From: Cyclobacteriaceae bacterium
GTDB taxonomy: Bacteria > Bacteroidota > Bacteroidia > Cytophagales > Cyclobacteriaceae
DNA length: 14,222 nt
Assembly: GCA_029882725.1 (NCBI GenBank)
Contig: JAOUKG010000009.1
Coordinates: 1 to 14,222 of the forward strand
Direction: 5' to 3'
Shown: piece by piece, positions 1 through 6,625 of the stretch
How positions within the stretch are numbered: the first letter of the stretch is position 1
Layout of the letters: each line of letters starts with the position of its first letter
Program-made: the position numbers and the translations under genes
The notes under the pieces: model-generated
Told to the model about the DNA's origin: nothing
The model's input: the letters and a program-made list of their open reading frames with translations, nothing else
Databases searched by the model: none

Positions 1-1470
1 GTAGTTATCTATTGTACCTGCAGGGTAACGATTAACAAAAACAGGTCCTTCATTACTACCGGCACCTACCACTGATAAAGCAGTCATTTGGTTGTCCTTA
101 ATGGCAGCCTTATAAGTAACTTTGTACGCAGGTCTGTAGGTACCTTGCGACATATCATCTTCCCTGGAATAAATTAATTTTATAGGGGCATTCATTTTTT
201 TGGAAATTAAAGCCGCTTCTGTTCCAAAATGACCGTATAATCTTCTTCCGAAACCACCTCCAATACGTGTCATCATCACAGAAATCTTACTTTCATCCAT
301 TCCCAAAACACCCGCTACTGTTTTTCTAAGAGGCTCAGGCGTTTGAATAGGTCCTACCAATTCTGCCTTATCTGCAGTAACATTGGCGAAGAAATTCATA
401 GGCTCCATTGTATTATGGGCCAGAAAAGGAGCGGTAAATGTTCTTTCAATCACTTGATCTGCATTTTTAAAAGCAGCTTCAGGGTCACCATCTTTTCTGG
501 CAGGCTCTGTCACCTTTTTACTCACTAATTCAGTAAGCTTTTTCTCGTGCATTTCAGAATTTTCAGCAGGACTAACCCTCTCCCATTCCGCTTTAAGTGC
601 TTTTTTAGCTTTCATTACCTGCCATGTACTTTCACCTACCACTACAAGCAGATCAGGGAAGGCATTGGTATCAGACCATTGCTGTTCAACACCTTCAGGC
701 TGTGTATTGATTGTAAATACATCTTTAATGCCCGACATCGCTTTTGCTTCTGTGGCATCAAAAGACTTCAGCTTCATTCCAAATGCAGGTGGATGCTGAA
801 TCATAGCGATCAACATACCTTCTTGTTTGTAATCAAGACCGAATAAAGGCTGACCCGTTACAATCTTTTGGATATCGACATTTCGCCTTCCTGTACCTAT
901 AATTTTATATTCTGAACGTTCTTTAAGTTGTACTTCTTCAGGAACTTCAATACCTTTTGCTTCAGTAGAAATTTCACCATACCCAATAGATTTACCACTA
1001 CCTGTATGATTAATTACCCCTTCGCTAGTAGTTAATTCCGAAACAGGCACATTCCATTTTTTAGCCGCCGCTTCCATCAACATTCTGCGAGCTGTAGCAC
1101 CTGCCATTCTCAGGCTGTCCCACCCCTGACGGATAGACTGGCTACCACCAGCTAATTGTCTTGTAAATTTTTCAGTATTCAGACCGGCTTGTTCTACTAT
1201 TACATTATCCCAGTTTACATCCAGTTCTTCAGCCACAATCATAGGCATTGAAGTTTTAACCCCCTGACCAATTTCAGGGTTGGGAGACATAATAGTAACC
1301 ATACCGTCGGTGGCAATTTTTAAAAAGGCGTTGGGTTCAAGCCCAATTACACCCGATTCCACCTTGGTTGGTTCGGTAGAACACCCCCAGTTGAAACCTA
1401 TCATAAGTCCACCGCCCACTAGGCTGGAAACTTTCATAAATGATCTTCTGTCGATTGTTACATTTTTCAT
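1..1470 (-). CDS. Molybdopterin-binding subunit of an IorB-type molybdenum hydroxylase, 3' end cut off by the window edge
   Basis: Large catalytic subunit of a xanthine-dehydrogenase-family molybdenum hydroxylase, closest in layout to isoquinoline 1-oxidoreductase beta subunit (IorB). I read 490 codons with no stop before the left edge; family members are usually about 700-750 aa, so the C-terminal third is missing. The start is the ATG at 1470, which overlaps the TGA of the upstream [2Fe-2S] gene in an ATGA arrangement and implies translational coupling. The N-terminus carries a twin-arginine signal (DRRSFMK, residues 7-13), a hydrophobic stretch, then a Cys at residue 30 (GFNWGC), so it may be a Tat-exported lipoprotein. 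The motif GGGFGRR at residues 404-410 is typical of molybdopterin-binding subunits. An acylated, periplasm-facing oxidase or dehydrogenase acting on aldehydes or N-heterocycles is likely; the real substrate cannot be read from sequence. Confidence 0.9.
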   Translation of the reverse strand, partial: MKNVTIDRRSFMKVSSLVGGGLMIGFNWGCSTEPTKVESGVIGLEPNAFLKIATDGMVTIMSPNPEIGQGVKTSMPMIVAEELDVNWDNVIVEQAGLNTEKFTRQLAGGSQSIRQGWDSLRMAGATARRMLMEAAAKKWNVPVSELTTSEGVINHTGSGKSIGYGEISTEAKGIEVPEEVQLKERSEYKIIGTGRRNVDIQKIVTGQPLFGLDYKQEGMLIAMIQHPPAFGMKLKSFDATEAKAMSGIKDVFTINTQPEGVEQQWSDTNAFPDLLVVVGESTWQVMKAKKALKAEWERVSPAENSEMHEKKLTELVSKKVTEPARKDGDPEAAFKNADQVIERTFTAPFLAHNTMEPMNFFANVTADKAELVGPIQTPEPLRKTVAGVLGMDESKISVMMTRIGGGFGRRLYGHFGTEAALISKKMNAPIKLIYSREDDMSQGTYRPAYKVTYKAAIKDNQMTALSVVGAGSNEGPVFVNRYPAGTIDNY

Positions 1471-1934
1471 GATAAGCCTCCTTGTTCAATAGTTAATTTA
1501 ATCGCTGCTCTTATTCTTGTATACGATGCGCAACGGCATATATTTCCATTCATTGCTGCGTCAATTTCCTCGTCAGAGGGGTTTGAATTAGACATTAACA
1601 AACCTGCAGCATTCATGATCTGACCTGCCTGACAATATCCACATTGGGGGGTATCATTTTCAACCCAAGCATCCTGCAGAGCTTTTCCGCCATTGTCTGC
1701 CAAACCTTCAATTGTAACAATATTGGCATTCTCCAGTGATTTTGCCGGAACAGAACAAGAACGAGTGGCTTTTCCATCTACGAGTACTGTACAAGCACCA
1801 CACATGGCAATACCACAGCCAAATTTAGTACCCACTAGATCCAGATGATCCCGGAGTACCCATAACAAAGGAATATCCTCATCGGCTTCCACCTGATAGG
1901 GTTTCCCATTTACTTTTAATGAAATTGAAGACAT
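1467..1934 (-). CDS. [2Fe-2S] iron-sulfur subunit of a molybdenum hydroxylase (IorA/CoxS type)
   Basis: Small electron-transfer subunit, 155 aa, a normal length for the family. The plant-type [2Fe-2S] cluster ligands are visible as C40, C45, C48 and C60 (CGIAMCGAC, then RSC). The second, helical [2Fe-2S] domain has C98 and C101 (CGYC) and C133 and C135 (CRC). All eight ligands are present, so the protein should be functional. It passes electrons from the molybdenum centre of the co-transcribed large subunit. No FAD-binding (CoxM-like) subunit gene lies beside it, which fits the two-subunit IorAB type rather than the three-subunit CO dehydrogenase or xanthine dehydrogenase type. It has no signal peptide of its own; by analogy with related exported enzymes it may be carried through the Tat system bound to the large subunit (inference). 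Confidence 0.93.
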   Translation of the reverse strand: MSSISLKVNGKPYQVEADEDIPLLWVLRDHLDLVGTKFGCGIAMCGACTVLVDGKATRSCSVPAKSLENANIVTIEGLADNGGKALQDAWVENDTPQCGYCQAGQIMNAAGLLMSNSNPSDEEIDAAMNGNICRCASYTRIRAAIKLTIEQGGLS

Positions 1935-2226
1935 TTGATATAGGTTTTATTAATTTAAAGTCAATGAATTATAAAGATAATACTTTTGCTCAGGCTGAAA
2001 AAACCGATTGTGGAATTTTTATTAATAGCAACTATTTATTGAACTTAAATAAGTAAAAAATGTACTATATATCAATAAAAGTGATTGTTTTGCGTGTTAT
2101 TTATAATCATTCTAAAAAAGTGAATGAATAAAATAAGTTAACCCCGGTTTCTCTTTTATATATGTTGGAAAATTACTTGAAGCTAAAAGTTCTCTACATC
2201 TTAATCTATATCTTAAATTGAGAGTA
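1935..2226. other. AT-rich intergenic gap between the esterase remnant and the hydroxylase operon
   Basis: About 290 bp without a credible gene. Since the molybdenum hydroxylase operon has no closer upstream gene, its promoter should be here on the minus strand, but I found no clear match to TAnnTTTG there. There is no convincing hairpin terminator after the esterase remnant either. Confidence 0.5.
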
Positions 2227-3778
2227 TTATTGGTTTAGAAACTCAAACTCACTTCTGTATTTTCTGGATACAGGCTGTGCTATTTCAGTGAAATACATCA
2301 GTTCATAATTTTCTCTATTTATATGCATTCCACTGTAGCAAACCGGTACCCTTTGGGTTCCCCTTTTTAATAAAATTCACCCAATAGGAAAATAAGTGTT
2401 TTTCAACATAGAAATCGGATGAAGTCCAGAGACAGTTCCATCTTTTTAAATTATGAAAAGCGAAAGGTACCTACGAAGTGTGAAAAGCTCCATAATTTGG
2501 GAATCCGGGCTTGTCTGTGGGAACATAATCATATTCGTAGAGGTAGATGTCATTTTCCAATTTAGAAGCCAAATTAAAATCAGCTTTAATTTTAAACTCC
2601 AATAAAGCCAACTTATTTTGAGACTTTACCAACAGGCTATCATTATCTGCCGGGAACAATTTATAGAAATCAACTTCACTATCGGAGTGACTCTCCCTTA
2701 CATATTCCATAAAACCCTCTTTATCCTTTGCTTTAAAAGATGAAATTTCGCTATCGCCTGTTACCCAGCCCGACATCATTGTTACATCATTAAAATTTCC
2801 CTCGGAAAGCATTTTATTCGGATCCCGGGGAATAATATATTTATCAATTATAGGTTGAAAAAAGCCAAAAGGAAGTCTGTTAGCTACAACTAATAGACTA
2901 TCAGCAGACAATTCCCTTAACTGTGTTATATTTTTATAATCTGCAATCTTTGAAATTTTCAATCCGTTTTCTTCTGCATGCTTTAGATGGTCCATTTTTT
3001 TCGACAGCAAAGATCCACTTTGAACAATGGCCTGATTGAAAAATCCTTTAGCCAAAGGCGAGAAAATCAATGCTTCCACACTGGACCCACCTGCCGATTG
3101 ACCTGCAATGGTAACTTGAGTTGAATCTCCCCCCCATTTATTAATGTTTTGCTTTACCCACCTTAAAGCAACAATTTGATCCATTAGGCCATAATTACCT
3201 GAAGAGTTAATTGTAGATTCAAGGGAAAGTTGAGGGTGCGCCATGAAACCAAACACTCCCAACCTATAATTTATGGAAACAAATACAATTCCCTGTTTTG
3301 CGAATTCTTCTCCATCATAAATTGGACAAGCCCCGGACCCGGATACAAAAGCCCCACCGTGTATCCACACGAATACAGGTTTATCGGCGATTGATTGAGC
3401 AGATGATTGCCCTGAAGGAGCCCAAATATTCAAATATAAACAATCCTCGCTAAGAGGTTCTGCGGGAGTAATAAACTCCTCAGACCACATACTAAACGGA
3501 ACAGGTTTATTCTGAATTGGACTTGGTGGAAAGTCCTGGCATTTTAAAGTATCATACCAATCGGAAAGAGGTTGAGGTGCTCTCCACCTCAATTCATTAA
3601 CGGGGGGAGCTGCATAGGGAATTCCTTTAAACACAACTACACTACTATCAGAATTATATTCACCCTCCAAATAACCATTTGATACCTTTACAAACAGATC
3701 ATTCGACTGGTCCGTGGAGTCTGTACATGAATACAAACCGATGCAAACCAATAATAGTGAATAAAGAGAAACCCGCAT
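2227..3778 (-). pseudogene. Type-B carboxylesterase lipoprotein, broken by a premature TAG and a likely frameshift
   Basis: Carboxylesterase/para-nitrobenzyl esterase family (alpha/beta hydrolase). The open part (2471-3778) encodes 435 aa: a lipoprotein signal with lipobox Cys at 18 (LYSC), EDCLYLNIW at 111-119, oxyanion-hole HGGAF at 140-144, nucleophile elbow GQSAGG with Ser228, an acidic candidate at D342/E344, and catalytic His433 in GAFHTS. Translation stops at a TAG (2471-2473) exactly where the family has Glu (GAFHxSE). Reading past it in the same frame continues unmistakable family sequence (YWVNFIKKGNP, then GLLQWNAY) to a second stop at 2315-2317. Dropping one T in the run 2318-2320 extends it by 30 codons to a TAA at 2227-2229 (NRENYELMYF... 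ending in FLNQ). The restored length, about 516 aa, matches the family. The C-terminal deletion should destabilise the fold, so the gene is probably dead or a sequencing artefact. The leader upstream is a tandem repeat. Confidence 0.85.
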
Positions 3779-3788
3779 ATAGAATTAA

Positions 3789-3871
3789 ATAATTGATAAT
3801 TGATAATTGATAATTGATAATTGATAATTGATAATTGATAATTGATAATTGATAATTGATAATTGATAATT
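3789..3871. repeat. Heptanucleotide tandem repeat, unit AATTGAT, nearly 12 copies
   Basis: A perfect 7-bp tandem array. Eleven full AATTGAT units run from 3791 to 3867, followed by a partial unit to 3871 and preceded by a matching AT at 3789-3790. It starts in the stop codon of the pspA-like gene (TAA, complement of 3870-3872) and ends 10 bp from the ATG of the esterase remnant. It therefore fills essentially the whole 91-bp spacer, where a promoter and ribosome-binding site for the esterase would have to lie. Such arrays can change copy number by slipped-strand mispairing. Confidence 0.97.
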
Positions 3872-4580
3872 ATTTCGAGATACCTAATTTCTCTTTCAAT
3901 GCTGTTAATTCATCCGAGGCCTTTACAGTAACATCGTCGGAAGCAAGCGCTTTATCAATTTCATCATCTATACTTCTGCTTTCATTGGCTATTTCACCAA
4001 AAGATTCCGCCAATGCTTCTTCTTGTTCTACTTTTTCACGCATCCTTTCAAGCATTCCCACGGTGCTGTCGGCATCAATATTAGCCAACTGTTTATTTAG
4101 ATTTTTTGTTGCGGAACTCACTTTTACCCTGGCTTTTAACGTTTTTAACTCATTCTCATAATGGCTTATTGTTTGTCTTAGTTTTTTTACATTCCCATCC
4201 ATTTGTGCAAGATTACTTTCCAAACGGGCGTGATCTTCCTTTGCCTTACCCATAATCACCATACATTCCTCCTTCTTTACCAATGCCTCACTGGCCAAAC
4301 GATCAGCTTCGGCCATTTCCAAAGATCCATCCTGACCTCTTTTCAAAAGCATAATTGCCTTTTGCTCGTAATCTTCTCCTTTATTTTTATTTACTTCAAC
4401 ATCATTTCTGCACCTGATAGCCATTGCCTTCACTTCTGCCAGGGCTTTGAGGCTTTTCTCTAAATCTTCCTTAAGATCCCTTATACCTTGTTCAGTCATT
4501 TTAATAGGATCTTCCAATTGGTTCAAAGCTGAATTCGTTTCTGCCTGACCTATTTTAAATATGCGCTTAAAAATATTCAT
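3870..4580 (-). CDS. pspA: PspA/IM30 family membrane-stress protein
   Basis: Phage-shock-protein A/Vipp1 (IM30) family, 236 aa, a typical length. The N-terminal segment (MNIFKRIFKIGQAETNSALN) fits the amphipathic helix that binds anionic membrane, followed by the conserved EDP (residues 23-25). Residues from about 30 to 205 are charged heptad-rich sequence, the long coiled-coil hairpin of ESCRT-III-like PspA. Family members polymerise on the inner face of the cytoplasmic membrane and limit proton leakage during envelope stress. The gene lies 35 bp downstream of a YbjN/CesT-like gene on the same strand, so the two are probably co-transcribed. Its TAA stop overlaps the end of the heptamer repeat. 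No PspB, PspC or PspF homologue is in the window. The assignment to PspA rather than Vipp1 follows the family name and is not resolved further. Confidence 0.9.
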   Translation of the reverse strand: MNIFKRIFKIGQAETNSALNQLEDPIKMTEQGIRDLKEDLEKSLKALAEVKAMAIRCRNDVEVNKNKGEDYEQKAIMLLKRGQDGSLEMAEADRLASEALVKKEECMVIMGKAKEDHARLESNLAQMDGNVKKLRQTISHYENELKTLKARVKVSSATKNLNKQLANIDADSTVGMLERMREKVEQEEALAESFGEIANESRSIDDEIDKALASDDVTVKASDELTALKEKLGISK

Positions 4581-4615
4581 AATTAATTGGGTTTAGTGTT
4601 TTAGTATAACATTAT

Positions 4616-5011
4616 TTAATTTCCTGAAAGAGATAAAATTTCCTTATTATGTTCACTGAGTAAAAGGGCCAGGGAATTTATTGTAGCCTCCAACTCGTTA
4701 AGATCCAGATTTTCCATTTCATGTGTATTTCTGAAAAGAACTTTTTTCCCGGATTCATCCAATACAAAAGCCCCATGAATAAAATCCCTGCTCAATTGCA
4801 ATAATTTTTTATATATTGAATTATTCTCGTTTTTAATTTCAAAAATAACCTGTTCAACAATCAAAATAGGGAAAGCCACCCCCACCACCAGATTTTTAAT
4901 ACCCCGGTCTTCATTATTCACAACGATCACCCCATCTTCCTCATTTTCGTAGGTAATTAAGTGCCCCAGTTCTTCAAGGTATTCCTTTATTTTAAAAAAA
5001 TTCTCATCCAT
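4616..5011 (-). CDS. YbjN/CesT-like (Tir chaperone fold) small protein upstream of pspA
   Basis: Acidic soluble protein of 131 aa with no signal peptide or membrane segment. The pattern is an N-terminal helix (FFKIKEYLEELGH), beta strands (GVIVVNNED, NLVVGVAFPILIVEQVIFEI), a helix (IYKKLLQLSRDF), strands of the form HGAFVLDESGKKVLFRNTHE, and a C-terminal helix. This resembles the alpha/beta fold of type III secretion chaperones and YbjN-like proteins, where a hydrophobic strand is followed by a D-G turn. The assignment is by pattern and is only moderately certain. It is the first gene of a likely operon with pspA, 35 bp apart, so a partner or regulator role for PspA is a reasonable inference. 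The start is the ATG at 5011. Confidence 0.6.
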   Translation of the reverse strand: MDENFFKIKEYLEELGHLITYENEEDGVIVVNNEDRGIKNLVVGVAFPILIVEQVIFEIKNENNSIYKKLLQLSRDFIHGAFVLDESGKKVLFRNTHEMENLDLNELEATINSLALLLSEHNKEILSLSGN

Positions 5012-5274
5012 GGCTTCGTGCTTTTAGTGTTTTTTATGGAAATTTCCCTTTCACTCTATTCTATATTTTTTATAAACATTTCAACGCAGACAATTATATA
5101 AAATATGCTATAAAATCAACCAAATTAAGTAACTATATGTTGTGGTTTAACTTTCAATCTTCTACTCTTTTTTAATCAATACCCGACCCAATATACAAAG
5201 AAAACAAAACCATTTTAGGTATATTTACGTAATTAATATCTAAAGGTTTTAGAACTGCTCATAAATTTAGCTAA
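5012..5274. other. Divergent intergenic region between the pspA operon and the XRE regulator
   Basis: About 260 bp, very AT-rich, with no gene. It must contain the promoters of both divergent units, but I found no exact TAnnTTTG box for either strand. A near match, TATATTTA, lies at 5220-5227 on the plus strand. The 12-bp palindrome at its right end is listed separately. Confidence 0.4.
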
Positions 5275-5276
5275 AT
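5265..5276. promoter_or_regulatory. Perfect 12-bp palindrome over the start codon of the XRE regulator
   Basis: ATTTAGCTAAAT is a perfect inverted repeat whose last two bases are the first two of the ATG (5275-5277). HTH-XRE dimers bind short palindromes, and an operator over the start would let the protein repress its own synthesis. Chance occurrence in AT-rich DNA is possible, and no second copy was noticed. Confidence 0.3.
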
Positions 5277-6039
5277 GTCATTTATAGGCCAAAATATAAG
5301 AAAAATACGTCATGCACATAAACTAAGTCAGGCGAAATTTGCTGAAATGCTCCAACTTGCCCGGCCTTCGGTAGGTGCCTATGAAGAAGGCCGGTCTGAG
5401 CCAAAAATTGACTCTCTTATAGAAATAAGCAGAAAGTTTCAAATTTCAATAGATTCCCTACTTAACAAGCCATTAACTGTTAATGATATCTTTAAGCTTG
5501 ACAAATTCAGACAAAAAATGGATGCGGCACATGCTAAAGATATAAGTGAGGGACTAAAAACAGTTAAGTTGTTAAGAATAAACCAACAATCGGATTATCT
5601 AATTAGTAGAGAGCACGCAGATTTTATTAATAATTTAGAAAATATTGAATTTCCAATTTCTGATAAGTCGGGTATTTATCGCTTTTTTGAGATTGACAGT
5701 GACGAAATGCATTACTATCGTGAAGGGATTCATCCGGGAAATTGGGTACTTGCAAAAAAAACAAAAGAGTGTCAGGAAAACTTTATTTATATTCTGATAA
5801 TGGATCAGTCTCTACGCTTGGGAAGATTATACAGAAAATCCCAGAACAAAATAACCTTGATCTTTGATAATCCTCATTATGCTGAATTTGCCATAAACAC
5901 CGATGACGTAAAAGAAATATGGGAGGTCACGGGTTATTTTACTACGAACCTGCAGGCACCTATAAAAATTGAAGATAAAATTCGTGACCTCGAAAACAAG
6001 ATTAATACTATTGAAAAAAAATTCTCTAAAGAGGATTGA
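5275..6039 (+). CDS. XRE-family regulator with a degenerate LexA/S24-like C-terminal domain
   Basis: 254 aa. Residues about 5-62 form an HTH-XRE domain (IRKIRHAHKLSQAKFAEML, then RPSVGAYEEGRSEPKIDSL). Residues about 130-222 follow the layout of an S24 peptidase-like domain: EIDSDEMHYYREGIHPGNWVLAK (138-161), IFDNPHY (196-202) and VKEIWEVTGYF (212-222). In cleavable repressors the first motif reads GDSM..P with a catalytic Ser; here the equivalent is SDEM, so Ser seems replaced by Glu, and no Lys is seen at the usual position near RLGRLYRK. Autocleavage is therefore unlikely and the domain may serve for dimerisation or ligand sensing. A short charged helix (residues 232-250) ends the protein. 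The gene is divergent from the YbjN/CesT-like and pspA pair across about 260 bp, so it may control them, itself, or both. ATG start at 5275. Confidence 0.85.
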   Translation: MSFIGQNIRKIRHAHKLSQAKFAEMLQLARPSVGAYEEGRSEPKIDSLIEISRKFQISIDSLLNKPLTVNDIFKLDKFRQKMDAAHAKDISEGLKTVKLLRINQQSDYLISREHADFINNLENIEFPISDKSGIYRFFEIDSDEMHYYREGIHPGNWVLAKKTKECQENFIYILIMDQSLRLGRLYRKSQNKITLIFDNPHYAEFAINTDDVKEIWEVTGYFTTNLQAPIKIEDKIRDLENKINTIEKKFSKED

Positions 6040-6169
6040 ATTTGCATTGCGAGGATATTCTGATAATAATGGACCATTAAAAGTTATTTTTTGTAAATCG
6101 TTGATTATCAAAAAAATATTTCTTCATGGGTATTTAAGTTTCTGATGTATCTTGCGAAAAAAAATAACT

Positions 6170-6616
6170 ATGGGAGATATATTATTGTTTACACATTCTT
6201 GGTTACGTTGGATTGTGCTATTAATGGGCTTATTTTTAATTGTTTCCGGCTTTATTGGGATGTCCTCGGGAAAAGATTTTACAAAGGGAAAAAATGGCAT
6301 GTCAGCAGGATTTGTTGGCCTGTTCCACCTTCAGCTGGTTATAGGGCTTTTACTTTATTTTGTATTTAGTCCAATTACAGAAGTTGCCTTCTCCGATTTT
6401 GGAGCCGCAATGAAGAACAGTGAATTAAGATTCTGGGCTGTTGAACATATTCTGGTAATGGTATTGGCTGCAGTAGTGGCGCAAATAGGTAGGATAAAGA
6501 TTAAAAAGGCCGAAACTGATAAGGCAAAGTTCAAAGCAATGGCTGTTTATTTTACAATTGCACTTGTTTTGGTTCTTTCAAGAATTCCCTGGTCTTCAGA
6601 TCGTCTTGGATTTTAA
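6170..6616 (+). CDS. Small four-helix cytochrome-b-like inner membrane protein
   Basis: 148 aa when started at the ATG at 6170, which follows an A-rich stretch suited to Bacteroidota translation. A TTG six codons earlier (6152) is in frame but would add only the charged residues LRKKIT and is less likely. Four hydrophobic segments are visible: about 4-30, 47-68, 86-107 and 122-138. Histidines sit in or at the edge of the first three (H9 in FTHSWLRW, H53 in LFHLQ, H93 in AVEH), as in haem-binding four-helix proteins, though none is proven to bind haem. Short proteins of this kind are commonly labelled cytochrome B in Bacteroidota; the function is unknown. The stop is 9 bp before the aminotransferase start, so the two genes are likely co-transcribed. 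Confidence 0.75.
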   Translation: MGDILLFTHSWLRWIVLLMGLFLIVSGFIGMSSGKDFTKGKNGMSAGFVGLFHLQLVIGLLLYFVFSPITEVAFSDFGAAMKNSELRFWAVEHILVMVLAAVVAQIGRIKIKKAETDKAKFKAMAVYFTIALVLVLSRIPWSSDRLGF

Positions 6617-6625
6617 TTTTTTCTT

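Noticed and set aside
343..846. Plus-strand open frames of 61 and 99 codons
   Set aside because: They lie fully antisense to the molybdopterin-binding subunit, whose translation carries family motifs. Their own translations are rich in Cys, Phe and His, as expected of shadow frames.
2471..2473. Programmed recoding of the TAG (selenocysteine- or pyrrolysine-like read-through)
   Set aside because: The family has an ordinary Glu at this position, no recoding signal was noticed, and a second frame break follows downstream. Mutation or sequencing error is simpler.
3789..3871. CRISPR array
   Set aside because: Units are only 7 bp, contiguous and without spacers, and no cas gene is nearby.
6152..6169. 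TTG start for the cytochrome-b-like protein
   Set aside because: The ATG six codons later has an A-rich upstream region and gives the natural N-terminus just before the first membrane helix.
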